The position numbers were made by a program, and so were the translations under genes. This document shows positions 12,694-20,733 of a stretch of DNA of 27,405 nucleotides, piece after piece. How positions within the stretch are numbered: position 1 is the stretch's first letter; every line of letters begins with the position of its first letter. Origin of the DNA: a virus; the IMG/VR virus record IMGVR_UViG_3300042534_000383, positions 1-27,405 of that record; one strand, 5' to 3'. The notes under the pieces were generated by a model. It saw only the letters and a list, made by a program, of their open reading frames with translations. It did not search any database and was not told where the DNA came from.

Positions 12694-15129
12694 TCACCTG
12701 GCGCGGGCGTAGGCGAAGGGATTTTCAGCAAATGCAGCCCACACGAATGTGAAACCAGAGCCATTTGTGTTTCCATTGTCGGTCCTAATTTTGAAGCCAT
12801 TGCTCAGCATGTCCAAGCCATTACTCGTAAATTCGGCAATGTCAAGGTTTGCGTACAAACCTAAATCCGCAAGATTATAAGAACTACGGGCTGAGTCATA
12901 CATCCACCAGTTACCTGTATCTCCTGCTGAGACTTTAATGAGGATCCACCTCGGCCTAAACCCGGTATAAACAAAAGGCCCATCTGCGCTGCCATTGCCG
13001 GTGTAGCTGCCGAAAGAAGAGTACCCGTCTACTGGGGCGAAGCAGTAACTCACAATGTCTTCATTTTGAGTGTGTGCTCTTCCTGCTCCAACGGAAAACC
13101 CAAACACTGTGCTTGTAGGAAGTGCTGCTCCCCAAATACTGCCGCTACCTCCATTGTCAATTACCGCCGAAGTGGTACTAAGTTGCAGATACTTAGTGGT
13201 AGTATCTGTTGCGCTTAAATGATGCACCCACCAAGGACCGCCGCTACGAGTACGGGATTTCATAATGACCAAACGTGGCGCAACGCCTAGGCCGTGACCC
13301 ACGCTGAATTCACCGTCACTGTTACCACTATTAAACGTAACCACCGAGAACCCCGCACTAGCATTAGCCCTCACCTGAGAAGTGATGCTGCCTTCTGTGT
13401 TGGTGACTGTTGAGCTGCCGGCGTCCCAGCACCAGCTAGCAAAAGTAAATCCGTTGTCGTTGACAAGGCCTTGAGATCCAACGGTGTAGCCAGTCGATGT
13501 AAAAGCAGTTAAAACATTGCTGGCGCCGCTTTCTGCGTTTGTCGTGTTGCTTGACAAGTACAGCTCTGCACCACGAACCGTGTCGTTAATGCAGTGCCAT
13601 TCAATTCCGCTTCGCTTTTTAATCCACACCAAATCCGGCGAGAAGTTCAGCCCACTAATGGTCTGCGTGCTGCCGTTACCCGTATACAACACAGCATCCA
13701 TCACCGTGCTGCCGTCAGCAATCGTTGGCTCCGGCAGGTTGGTGGTGCAAAGTGCCTTGAAGCCGCTGGGGGCGGTGTAGGCGAAGGGGCGTTGGCCGAA
13801 GTTGCTTGCAGCAGAGAACGTCTGGGAGCTGGATTGATCTCCAATTGCAGGAAAATATGGACCTGAAGTCAAGCTGGTAAACGCAGTTCCTTGACTGCTT
13901 CCATTTTTGTAAAACGTCAGAGTTCCGTTATCGGCATCAAACGCAACGCCAACAACATCGCCGTTGGCATACGATGCCCCGTATGAACTGCCTGATGTAT
14001 TGGTCCACTTCTGACCGTCAGATCCCCTATACCCCCAACTGGTTGCGCTATATCCGGGGTATTCAGAGTCGCCAAACGGTTTAGTGGTAATACCAAGAAC
14101 TGCGTTCGTGGGCGAAGCGCTTGATGCAGTAATAGTTGTTTCCCAATACCACTTGCCACTGCTCATGCCGATTGTGGCGCTGCCTTGTGTCGTGCTTCCG
14201 GCGCTGCCCCACGCAACATCAAGGTTGCCGTTAGAAAGTGTACAGTCACTGCCCTTGGCAAGAGCGTTCCAAGTGCAATAATTCCCCCTCACCTCCCCAC
14301 CAGCGCCTGTATCTTCGCCGTAATTAGTGGGGGAGTCTACGAGGCTGTCGTTTCCTGCACCAGCAGTGACGCTGAGGTTGTTAACAGTCCAGGTATTCCC
14401 ATTGCCACTAGTGTCCGTCCCTAGTGCGGCGGCGGTGCTGTTATCGCTAAAGGGCAGGTGGAACCCGTTGGTGCCGTAGGTGCCAGCGTATGCGATGGGT
14501 TGCCACACACCGTTGGTGTCGAACTCACCGAAGCTGGTGGGGTCTAGGGCTTGACCGTCGATGAAGTGGATGTCGGCGAGGTAGCCGTCAAGGTAAGAAG
14601 TGCCAGCAGCGGTTATGTTAGTTGCTATCCCCTGTAAAGCAGCTTGATTCCAAAGCAAATCAGTGTTCTGGCTTGGATATGTTTCGGTGCTGAAGGTAGT
14701 TACTTGTGCTCCATTTACAAAGATTCTTGCCCTGTTAGCCGCTGTTGCTTGAGTCGTATCGACAGAAAACAGAAGATGATACCAAGCGGATGGGTCTCTG
14801 AATACCTGTGTCGTTATCAGCTCAAGCTGGAAGGCGCCACTATAAGAAAACCACCGAATATCACTGCCCGTCCGCAATGCAATCTGGGCAGCTGGACCAC
14901 TAACGACATTTGTTCCCGCTGTGAAGAGCTCGTTGTTTGTGCCAATAGCGGATCGCTTTACCCAAAGCGAAAGCGTCCACGTCTTCCTGTTGCCCGCCGA
15001 TGCCGGGGTGCGGGACAAGTAGGCACTGTCACTACTGTTGAACCGCAGCGACCTGCTGATCTGATAGCCACCCGCAGCACCTGCATCTGCAGCAAGTAAT
15101 AATACGGAAGAATTATTTAAAACAGACAT
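12694..15129 (-). CDS. Large tail fibre/adhesin with LamG-like, SPRY-like and DUF7483-like domains
   Basis: An 811-aa protein with a serial-domain adhesin layout. Residues about 25-215 (RSLRFNSSDSAYLSRTP... WTLSLWVKRS... YLADIHFIDGQ) form a LamG/concanavalin-like sandwich. About 315-455 (GKWYWETTI... GDVVGVAFDADNGTLTFYKNGSSQGTAF) match a SPRY/B30.2 domain. From about 475 on, PDLVWIKKRSG..WHCINDTVRG and PRWILIKVSAGDTGNWWMYDSAR repeat a motif of DUF7483-type domains, with FVWAAFAENPFAYARAR ending the protein as in many marine phages. These domains bind glycans or proteins, so host recognition is the likely job. The gene is six bases downstream of the 246-aa fibre gene. It is strongly Ser/Thr/Gly/Asn rich. 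Confidence 0.85.
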   Translation of the reverse strand: MSVLNNSSVLLLAADAGAAGGYQISRSLRFNSSDSAYLSRTPASAGNRKTWTLSLWVKRSAIGTNNELFTAGTNVVSGPAAQIALRTGSDIRWFSYSGAFQLELITTQVFRDPSAWYHLLFSVDTTQATAANRARIFVNGAQVTTFSTETYPSQNTDLLWNQAALQGIATNITAAGTSYLDGYLADIHFIDGQALDPTSFGEFDTNGVWQPIAYAGTYGTNGFHLPFSDNSTAAALGTDTSGNGNTWTVNNLSVTAGAGNDSLVDSPTNYGEDTGAGGEVRGNYCTWNALAKGSDCTLSNGNLDVAWGSAGSTTQGSATIGMSSGKWYWETTITASSASPTNAVLGITTKPFGDSEYPGYSATSWGYRGSDGQKWTNTSGSSYGASYANGDVVGVAFDADNGTLTFYKNGSSQGTAFTSLTSGPYFPAIGDQSSSQTFSAASNFGQRPFAYTAPSGFKALCTTNLPEPTIADGSTVMDAVLYTGNGSTQTISGLNFSPDLVWIKKRSGIEWHCINDTVRGAELYLSSNTTNAESGASNVLTAFTSTGYTVGSQGLVNDNGFTFASWCWDAGSSTVTNTEGSITSQVRANASAGFSVVTFNSGNSDGEFSVGHGLGVAPRLVIMKSRTRSGGPWWVHHLSATDTTTKYLQLSTTSAVIDNGGSGSIWGAALPTSTVFGFSVGAGRAHTQNEDIVSYCFAPVDGYSSFGSYTGNGSADGPFVYTGFRPRWILIKVSAGDTGNWWMYDSARSSYNLADLGLYANLDIAEFTSNGLDMLSNGFKIRTDNGNTNGSGFTFVWAAFAENPFAYARAR

Positions 15130-15135
15130 CTTAAA

Positions 15136-15876
15136 TCAAGCCTTAACATCTTGGACCAAACGGAAAGCAACACTTGAGCTATCCTTTGTGTAGTATACAA
15201 GCAAATCAACAGCACCACTTGTTGCAGTAACTGTTGGTGTACTTCCGGATCCCCCTGGATAGTGCCAACCAGTGGCAAATGCTACTGTATTGCTTGCAGT
15301 TCCTTGGATAATGGTCACAACCCCAGCTTGTCCAGAAACAATATTGGTTGGATTTTGAAGAGTTGTACTTCCAGTTAGCGTAATTTGGTAATTATTTCCA
15401 GAACTTAAATCAAGGCTAATGCCTGTTGCATAAGGAACAACTACTACAGCTCCTCTTTGAGCAGCAGTAAATGTTTGAATCCCTGTTGTTGTCGCTACAT
15501 TGCCAACTACAACTGCGGCAGTTGTTTGAACAGTTGCATCAGGAAACGTAATTCCACTGCCAACACCAATATTTTGACCTGTAACAGTAGTGCCTGTAAC
15601 GGTAGTAAAGCCTGCGGAAGTTCCCGTTAAATTTGTAAATTGAGCCGTATTACCTGTAACAGTAGTGCCACTAAGCGTCGTGGTAAAAATACCAGTGACC
15701 GCAGTAATTGTTGTGAAACTTCCACTATCACCTGTAATTGTTGCCCCAGAAATTGTTCCGGTTACAGAGATGTTTGTAAAACCTGCACCGTTTGCCAATC
15801 CACTGACAGTCGTCGTTGCATCAACACCGGCGTTCGTGTACGTGATGTTGTCAACCTTAATAGTTCCGTATGCCAT
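15136..15876 (-). CDS. Repeat-containing tail fibre protein, 246 aa
   Basis: MAYGTIKVDNITYTNAGVDATTTVSGL opens a fibre protein. Residues about 30-105 are tandem short repeats of the type GTTVTGNTAQFTNLTG, which would form an extended beta-solenoid or triple beta-helix shaft. The C-terminal half (TGIQTFTAAQRGAVVVVPY... GSTTLQNPTNIVSGQAGVVTIIQG... WHYPGGSGSTPTVTATSGAVDLLVYYT) resembles the tip domain of many marine phage fibres. The start ATG is preceded by a T/A-rich leader holding CGTTAAAATAA. It shares its repeat type with the 615-aa protein upstream, so duplication or exchange between the two is likely. Tail-fibre identity is strong; its place in the fibre is inferred. Confidence 0.83.
   Translation of the reverse strand: MAYGTIKVDNITYTNAGVDATTTVSGLANGAGFTNISVTGTISGATITGDSGSFTTITAVTGIFTTTLSGTTVTGNTAQFTNLTGTSAGFTTVTGTTVTGQNIGVGSGITFPDATVQTTAAVVVGNVATTTGIQTFTAAQRGAVVVVPYATGISLDLSSGNNYQITLTGSTTLQNPTNIVSGQAGVVTIIQGTASNTVAFATGWHYPGGSGSTPTVTATSGAVDLLVYYTKDSSSVAFRLVQDVKA
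15560..15790 (-). repeat. Tandem Thr/Gly/Val coding repeats in the 246-aa fibre
   Basis: Degenerate repeat units of roughly 12-20 codons with the core GxTVTGxxxxFTxLTG. At DNA level they read as variants of CCTGTAACAGTAGT on the plus strand. The same unit recurs in the neighbouring 615-aa gene. Confidence 0.8.
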
Positions 15877-15891
15877 TTTTTTGTGTTTTTC

Positions 15892-15902
15892 TTATTTTAA
15901 CG
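15892..15902 (-). promoter_or_regulatory. AT-rich CGTTAAAATAA element upstream of the 246-aa fibre gene
   Basis: Identical 11-mer to the one at 12647-12657, 15 bases before the ATG at 15876. It contains TAAAAT as a possible -10. The two copies stand before two separate genes of the same late-type cluster. Confidence 0.35.
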
Positions 15903-15916
15903 TACGGGTTTGGCAA

Positions 15917-17764
15917 TCAAGGAAGAATGGTCAAAGGTCCTTTGATAATAAAACCTTCTGTATTTCCGGAAACAACTCCAGAACAAACCAAAGCAGGATC
16001 TGAACCCGAAGGCGTCGTAATATACAAAGTGCTTCCTGTTATTGCATCAAACAATCCTGTGTTACCCGTAATAACTGTCCCGGAAAGTGTGCCACTAATA
16101 TTAATTCCAGAACTAAAATAACCAGAGCCTGAAACAATTAAATTACCGCTGTAAACAGTAAAGTCGCCTCCTGTGTATCCACCACCTCCTCCGCTCTGAG
16201 CCGTCCATTCGGTACTGCCATCTGCGTTTGTTTTTAATATGTAACCAGAAGTACCTACTGTTGTGGGGAAGGAAAACAATCCTCTCGGTCTTATGTCACC
16301 GGCACCTGTAACAAATGTCGTACCTCCGGCAACAAAAGTGGAGCCCGAGATGCTTGCAAAGTTAGCAGTAGTACCAGTAATAGTTGTTCCAGTAATAGTT
16401 GTAAAACCTGCTGTATTACCTGTAACAGTTCCAAAAATACCCGCATTACCTGAAACAGAAGCTCCAGAAACACTGGTCGTGCCGACAACTTTTCCACCAG
16501 TAATTACTGTTGCTTCTACGCTTAAGAAACGTGAATATTCGCCAGTAACGTTTAAACCAGAAACCTGGGTTGTGAATACACCACTAACAAAGTTTGCAAC
16601 AGAGCCAGTGACAGTAGTACCAGTGAGAGTCGTAAAGCCACCACCTGCACCGGTAATTGTGATACCGCTAACGCGACCGGTGACATTGATACCGGAACTA
16701 AAGAGACCAGAACCACGTACCAGTAGATCACTGTTAACGGTTGCCGTACCAGTGACCGTGATGTTCTCGCGGACAATGCCAGTTGTAAAGAATGCAGTAA
16801 TTGCATTCAGCGTTGTGAAGTTACCAGTCGTACCAGTGACGGTCTGACCAGTAACTGTCGTGAATCCTGCAGTATTACCTGTAAGCGTGGTGAACTGACC
16901 AAGGCCACCAGTGACAGTCGCACCAGAGACCTGGGTCGTACCGATTATGTTGACACCGGTTACGTTAGTGAACTGGGCGTTGCTTCCCGTGATGGTGGTA
17001 CCACTGATGGTTCCAGTGATCTGCACACCAGAACTAAAGAAGCCTGAACCACGGACGATTAGGTCGCCACTAATGGTCGAGTTACCAGTGATGGTATGGG
17101 AACCAGCGTTCAGTACGCGGAAGTTACCCGTCGTGAAGTTTGCAGTTGTACCAGTGACCGTAGCCCCTGACAGTAATGTCGTATAGATACCGGTAATTCC
17201 GGTTGCTGTACCAAAAGCGCCAAAGTCGCCAGTAACAGTACCACCTTTGAGGTAGTTACTAAAAACGCCAGATACTGCGGCCAGGTTTCCAAAGTTACCT
17301 GTGTTGCCGGTGACGGTTGCGCCAGAAACAATCGTTGTGAAAGTACCGGATACACCCGTCAGGGTGGTCACAGAAAAACTGTTAGTACTTAATGTATTTG
17401 CTGTTAAGTTTGTAGCGTTGACGTTGGTACCGGTAATGGTGGTACCGCTGAACGTACCGGTGACGTTTGTCGTACCAGAGACGTAAAGGATTCCAATATT
17501 TGTTGTATTGCTGACATTCAGACCAGAGATTGTCGCTTGGTCTTGAACCGTCAGGTTGTCTTCAATAAGAACAGAACCGCTAACCGTACCACCAGTGCGT
17601 GGCAGGTAGTAAACATTAAGGTATGCCTTGGTGCCAGATATGGTTAGCTTCTTGTTCTTAATCGCAGGGTCAACTTCACCAACATCCACAACTGTCAGCA
17701 GATCTCCATCCGCTAACTGGATGCCGGCAAGTTCTTGTAGCTCGGATATACGCCTGTTGGCCAC
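15917..17764 (-). CDS. Long repeat-built tail fibre protein, 615 aa
   Basis: The N-terminal ~70 residues (NRRISELQELAGIQLADGDLLTVVDVGEVDPAIKNKKLTI) match the conserved attachment region of marine phage fibre proteins, with RISEL and DLLTVVD as recognisable pieces. Residues about 75-490 are almost wholly short repeats of the pattern (S/G)GxTVTGxxxxFTTLTG, broken four times by DLxVxGSGxFSSGxxxTG units. These make a long beta-helical shaft. The C-terminal 120 residues contain a GGGGGYTGG spacer and a last DLxVxGSG unit. The start is GTG at 17764, as no ATG fits; a TATAAT -10 lies 31 bp upstream. The gene heads the fibre cluster and precedes the 246-aa fibre. The identification is strong. Which part touches the host is unknown. 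Confidence 0.87.
   Translation of the reverse strand: MANRRISELQELAGIQLADGDLLTVVDVGEVDPAIKNKKLTISGTKAYLNVYYLPRTGGTVSGSVLIEDNLTVQDQATISGLNVSNTTNIGILYVSGTTNVTGTFSGTTITGTNVNATNLTANTLSTNSFSVTTLTGVSGTFTTIVSGATVTGNTGNFGNLAAVSGVFSNYLKGGTVTGDFGAFGTATGITGIYTTLLSGATVTGTTANFTTGNFRVLNAGSHTITGNSTISGDLIVRGSGFFSSGVQITGTISGTTITGSNAQFTNVTGVNIIGTTQVSGATVTGGLGQFTTLTGNTAGFTTVTGQTVTGTTGNFTTLNAITAFFTTGIVRENITVTGTATVNSDLLVRGSGLFSSGINVTGRVSGITITGAGGGFTTLTGTTVTGSVANFVSGVFTTQVSGLNVTGEYSRFLSVEATVITGGKVVGTTSVSGASVSGNAGIFGTVTGNTAGFTTITGTTITGTTANFASISGSTFVAGGTTFVTGAGDIRPRGLFSFPTTVGTSGYILKTNADGSTEWTAQSGGGGGYTGGDFTVYSGNLIVSGSGYFSSGINISGTLSGTVITGNTGLFDAITGSTLYITTPSGSDPALVCSGVVSGNTEGFIIKGPLTILP
16290..17490 (-). repeat. Extended array of degenerate Thr/Val/Gly coding repeats
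   Basis: About 1.2 kb of coding repeats in the 615-aa fibre. On the plus strand, variants of ACCAGTAATAGTTGT and CCTGTAACAGT recur every 30-60 bp, and the longer unit encoding GSGxFSSGxxxTGxxSG recurs at intervals. Units vary in length and codon choice, so this is an old, diverged array and not a recent expansion. Confidence 0.85.
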
Positions 17765-17794
17765 CTATTAGATCACAAAAACCCCATAAAATGA

Positions 17795-17800
17795 ATTATA
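17795..17800 (-). promoter_or_regulatory. Consensus -10 (TATAAT) for the tail-fibre cluster
   Basis: Minus-strand GCGACTATAATTC carries a perfect TATAAT, 31 bp before the GTG start of the 615-aa fibre. The 54-bp gap between that gene and the upstream 126-aa gene is one of the larger ones in this block. No -35 hexamer is evident. Confidence 0.45.
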
Positions 17801-17818
17801 GTCGCAGTGTGTCTAACC

Positions 17819-18199
17819 TCACCGAGCCTTGATTTCAATGCGAGGTAGGTGGTTGGATGCAAAGTTCCAGGCTGTCTGAACACCTGTGACTAAGCCACAA
17901 GCAATCGCAAAGACAATAATGAGTTCAGCAACTGTCAAGTTGCGGCGCAGATAAATGACTTGCGGTTGGGGAGGCTGGATAACAGGAATAGAAGGCCGTG
18001 AAGCAACAGGAACTTCTTCTTGAGGAACCATCTGTTGCTGCTGTTGCAGAATCGTCATCCGAATCGCTTCTTCCCGTGCACGAGCCTTCATGGCTTCCAG
18101 TATTTCAGGAGTGATTCCTTGAAGAGCTGGTGGCATCTGCGGCATTTGAGGCTGCTCAACAGACTGAGTAGGAGTACTGGAAGGAATTTGTTCTTCCAT
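17819..18199 (-). CDS. Pro/Gln-rich protein with one C-terminal membrane helix, 126 aa
   Basis: MEEQIPSSTPTQSVEQPQMPQMPPAL opens a disordered Pro/Gln/Met-rich N-terminus. A charged helix with a QQQQQ run follows (ITPEILEAMKARAREEAIRM, residues 29-48). A single membrane helix (LTVAELIIVFAIACGLVTGVQ, about residues 88-108) comes next, then a short tail NHLPRIEIKAR. An upstream in-frame ATG at 18232 would add 11 residues; I prefer 18199 because the conserved-looking part starts there. Proteins with this layout and a similar terminal helix plus PxIEIxxR tail occur in other cyanophages. It may be a membrane-anchored structural, injection or holin-related protein; none of these is proven. It is divergent from the HTH gene at 18254. 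Confidence 0.65.
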   Translation of the reverse strand: MEEQIPSSTPTQSVEQPQMPQMPPALQGITPEILEAMKARAREEAIRMTILQQQQQMVPQEEVPVASRPSIPVIQPPQPQVIYLRRNLTVAELIIVFAIACGLVTGVQTAWNFASNHLPRIEIKAR

Positions 18200-18253
18200 C
18201 GTGGTGCAAAAGATTTGCCCATACACTAGCATCTAACCAAAACGTTTGTTGTT

Positions 18254-18676
18254 ATGAAATACGGTCTGCGCAAAAGCTTGGAAGATATTGCGTTTGAGCT
18301 GAAAGGAATCAAGAACATCCTTGGCTCCATGTGGCACAGCCGTTATTCAAACGGTGAGATTGATACGTTGAATCCAGAGGCTTATGCCGATGAGTACATA
18401 TCGACAGAAGAATGCGGCAAACGACTGGGAGTCTCCGATCAAACCATCCGTAATTGGATTGCCATCGGTCGGCGTGATCCAAATAAGGGATGGAAAGAAG
18501 GCATTCATTTCGTCAACGTCTCTCCTGATCCCAACCGTAAAGCTGTCCTTCGCGTGCCTTGGAACCAGCTGGTGCAATCCTTCTCCAAGAACAGGGATCT
18601 GGAATCAAGAGACCTGAGGGGTAAAGGTGATGCTGCAACACGTATGTACAACACAGATCGGGAATTTCTTGAATAA
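18254..18676 (+). CDS. Helix-turn-helix DNA-binding protein, 140 aa
   Basis: Residues 49-70 (ISTEECGKRLGVSDQTIRNWI) form a clear helix-turn-helix of the MerR/excisionase (HTH_17) kind. It is followed by a wing-like stretch (WKEGIHFVNVSPDPNRKAVLRVPW). The N-terminal 30 residues are helical and the C-terminus is basic and polar. Such phage proteins act as small regulators, excisionase-like architectural factors or replication-initiation helpers. The start ATG is 54 bp from the divergent gene, and AAACGTTT, a perfect 8-bp palindrome, lies in that gap and might be a binding site. Its TAA overlaps the next gene by one base (TAATG). DNA binding is likely; the target is unknown. Confidence 0.72.
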   Translation: MKYGLRKSLEDIAFELKGIKNILGSMWHSRYSNGEIDTLNPEAYADEYISTEECGKRLGVSDQTIRNWIAIGRRDPNKGWKEGIHFVNVSPDPNRKAVLRVPWNQLVQSFSKNRDLESRDLRGKGDAATRMYNTDREFLE

Positions 18677-19146
18677 TGGCCCATCGATTCCGTGGAGTTG
18701 AGATCTCCTCCGTAACCATTGAGAACCACGAGCAACTCCTTCCGGAATCACTCATCCGGCAAGTGGAAATGTTCTTGCCACCAGAGGGCTCTTTCGACGA
18801 TGGGTGCCTACAAAGGTACCTAGAAAACTTAAAAAACTATGAAGAAGAGGACGCTAACTCTGGTATGACTCTTGCCAATCGATTGCGTTTGGCGTTCCAG
18901 GATCTGGAGCCCGATACCATCTGCGGCAAGTTTCCACAGGCCGAGCTTCCCCTTAAGAGGAGACTCCGTTGCGTCGCTGAATACCTGATTCGTTCTGGTG
19001 AATTTGACAAGGTTCGTGACGACAATGGCAAACTGGTTAAAAAACGTGGTGTCCTTGGTAAGCTCGTTGTCTTGTATCAACCGACCGAAAAGCTTCTAGA
19101 ATCCTTAAATCGTCAAGGACTAATTGAAAATGGTAAGCAGGCGTGA
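18676..19146 (+). CDS. Hypothetical protein, 156 aa
   Basis: MAHRFRGVEISSVTIENHEQLLPESLIRQVEMFLPPEGSFDD... ending LIENGKQA. Alpha-helical, charged, soluble. The C-terminal half (RLRCVAEYLIRSGEFDKVRDDNGKLVKKRGVLGKLVVLYQPTEKLLESLNRQGLI) has the look of a winged-helix: helix, helix, beta hairpin. That would suit a DNA-binding partner of the HTH protein, whose stop overlaps its start. No family recognised. The gene overlaps the next by 17 bp. Confidence 0.62.
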   Translation: MAHRFRGVEISSVTIENHEQLLPESLIRQVEMFLPPEGSFDDGCLQRYLENLKNYEEEDANSGMTLANRLRLAFQDLEPDTICGKFPQAELPLKRRLRCVAEYLIRSGEFDKVRDDNGKLVKKRGVLGKLVVLYQPTEKLLESLNRQGLIENGKQA

Positions 19147-19519
19147 AAAGTTAATTGCTTCTGTCATTGGACCAGAGCTAGATCAAACCAAGGCCAGGAT
19201 GCTGGATGCCACCATCAAGTTAATCCTTGGTGATATGGGGGAACAGTATTGCAAGATGTGGGAACTGGAAGGGCCTGGTGTGATGGTCTTTCAACCAGAA
19301 AACAAGGAACGTTCCATGTTTTTCTGGACACTCAAGGAGATTCACTCGGCCCAGGAGGAGTGTGAGCGCGGTAACGATGGTGATATGGCTGAAACATTCC
19401 GCCGCATCCTTGGAGCTGCACAGAAGATTGATCCAATGGAAAAAGCTGGTTATGTCATCAATGATAAAGATGGCATCCGCTATTGCGAAATTGATTACAA
19501 CAAGGCGTCGAAAAAATGA
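19130..19519 (+). CDS. Hypothetical protein, 129 aa
   Basis: MVSRREKLIASVIGPELDQTKARMLDATIKLILGDMGEQY... ending NKASKK. I chose the ATG at 19130 over an in-frame TTG two codons earlier. The protein is soluble and mainly helical, with a beta strand VMVFQPENKERSMFFW in the middle. Its TGA overlaps the start of the Dam-like gene (ATGA). No motif points to a reaction; position suggests a nucleic-acid-related early function. Confidence 0.6.
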   Translation: MVSRREKLIASVIGPELDQTKARMLDATIKLILGDMGEQYCKMWELEGPGVMVFQPENKERSMFFWTLKEIHSAQEECERGNDGDMAETFRRILGAAQKIDPMEKAGYVINDKDGIRYCEIDYNKASKK

Positions 19520-20112
19520 AAGAAGCTGGGGTCCGTGGTGTTAAGTCACGGTCAGAAGACGCTGAGTTAATCACCAACTCAGATCTGATCGTTGCTGCAA
19601 ACGAAGTAATGGGTGGCATTGAATTGGATGTTGCTAGCAGCAAGGTTGCTAATGAATACGTCCAAGCTCCTGCCTACTTCACGCCATCAGATGATGGACT
19701 AAATGCACAGCAGTGGTACGGGAATGTTTATTTGTTTCCACCAGCGGGTGCATATTTTTGGGACATTAAGAACGAACGATGGAAGATGACACGTGCATCC
19801 TCTCCATCCCTTACGTCTTCTCACGCCGTCTGGTTCCGCAAGCTGTATCGGTCTTGGCTGGCAAAAGAAATTAAGCAAGCCGTTTATTTTACCAACTGTC
19901 CGGACATGATCCGGTACGAGCCGAAGATCTTTAGTTTTCCTTTATGCATTCTTCGCACAGCTCCTAGGTTGCTACGTCATAACAGTCAAGGACTTAAGCA
20001 ACACAGGACGTGCACTTCTATGGTTGTCTATCTTCCGCCCACGGATTCGTCAGATGTGGCAGTCGAACGTTTCATTGACATTTACTCAGAACGCGGACAT
20101 ATTCTCTCGTGA
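19516..20112 (+). CDS. Dam-family (DNA N6-adenine methyltransferase-like) protein lacking the NPPY motif
   Basis: Residues about 33-80 (IELDVASSKVANEYVQAPAYFTPSDDGLNAQQWYGNVYLFPPAG) follow the phage Dam family: the IxLDxAAS segment, then YFTxxDDGLxxxW, then strand GNVYLFPP. In active enzymes this last piece is NPPY (or DPPY), which flips and holds the adenine. Here it reads FPPA, so the base-binding Asn and Tyr are both gone. The rest (WKMTRASS... HAVWFRKLYRSWL... AVYFTNCPDMIRYEPKIFSFPLCILRTAPR) matches the length and order of the family. The protein may bind DNA or SAM without methylating, or use a different target. It lies between two unknowns and the dCTP deaminase gene. Family membership is moderately secure; loss of activity is inference. 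Confidence 0.65.
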   Translation: MKEAGVRGVKSRSEDAELITNSDLIVAANEVMGGIELDVASSKVANEYVQAPAYFTPSDDGLNAQQWYGNVYLFPPAGAYFWDIKNERWKMTRASSPSLTSSHAVWFRKLYRSWLAKEIKQAVYFTNCPDMIRYEPKIFSFPLCILRTAPRLLRHNSQGLKQHRTCTSMVVYLPPTDSSDVAVERFIDIYSERGHILS

Positions 20113-20118
20113 TTTCTG

Positions 20119-20124
20119 TATACT
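20119..20124 (+). promoter_or_regulatory. Candidate -10 (TATACT) before the dCTP deaminase gene
   Basis: TTTCTGTATACT lies in the 21-bp gap after the Dam-like gene, 10-15 bp before the ATG at 20134. No -35 at normal spacing is seen; a TTGACA occurs at 20075-20080 but 38 bp away. AAGGA (20125-20129) right after it would serve as Shine-Dalgarno, so the promoter might only partly drive this start. Confidence 0.35.
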
Positions 20125-20133
20125 AAGGATCGA

Positions 20134-20733
20134 ATGACAGGGACCATGAGCGTTCTGGCCGACTGGGAAATCAAGCAGCTTGCAGAAGAAGAGGAAATGA
20201 TTGCTCCTTTTGTTGACCATCTGGTCAATAAAGAAGGTGATCGCAAGCTTCTCAGTTATGGTCTTAGCTCTTATGGGTATGACATTCGTCTTTCCCCTGA
20301 GCAATGCCTTATTTTTGGTCGTATTTCAGAAGGTGATTGCGACCCAAAGAACTTTGATCCTGAAATTCTGAAACCTTCCGAGCTTCTGGAAGATGAGCGC
20401 GGCCAATATTTCCTGCTGCCGCCTTACGGATATTGTCTTGGTGTGGCCCAGGAGCGGCTCAAGCTTCCTCGTGACGTAACTGTGGTTGCTGTCGGTAAGT
20501 CCACGTATGCACGCTCTGGCATCCTGGTGAATATCACACCGGCAGAAAGTGGTTGGGAAGGTTACCTAACACTGGAAATCAGTAATTGCACTGGTCTCTT
20601 CAACAGGATTTACGCCAATGAAGGAATCACACAGCTTCTTTTCTATCGCGGCAATCCATGCCATGTGACTTACCAAGACCGCAAGGGTAAGTACCAAGAT
20701 CAACCAGATCGTGTTGTCTTTTCTCAAGTCTGA
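20134..20733 (+). CDS. dcd: dCTP deaminase
   Basis: A ~199-aa deoxynucleotide enzyme that deaminates dCTP to dUTP, feeding thymidylate synthesis; some relatives also hydrolyse the product to dUMP. The family signatures are clear: LLSYGLSSYGYDIRLSPE near the N-terminus, VGKSTYARSGI (substrate-binding S/R residues), ESGWEGYLTLEISNC (the glutamate of the active site) and NEGITQLLFY. Length is normal. The start may be ATG 20134 (with AAGGA four bases upstream) or ATG 20146, whose product MSVLADWEIKQLAEEEEMI aligns better with typical N-termini. Host DNA breakdown and phage synthesis would both benefit from it. Its TGA stop abuts exactly the TGA of the convergent gene. Confidence 0.92.
   Translation: MTGTMSVLADWEIKQLAEEEEMIAPFVDHLVNKEGDRKLLSYGLSSYGYDIRLSPEQCLIFGRISEGDCDPKNFDPEILKPSELLEDERGQYFLLPPYGYCLGVAQERLKLPRDVTVVAVGKSTYARSGILVNITPAESGWEGYLTLEISNCTGLFNRIYANEGITQLLFYRGNPCHVTYQDRKGKYQDQPDRVVFSQV

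Noticed and set aside
15560-17490. Regularly recurring short DNA repeats, superficially CRISPR-like
   Set aside because: Repeat units vary in sequence and spacing, lie in continuous coding frames and encode a fibre-shaft protein pattern. There are no spacers of constant length and no cas genes.
12694-17764. Possible diversity-generating retroelement acting on the tail fibres
   Set aside because: No reverse transcriptase gene and no template repeat were seen anywhere in the window.
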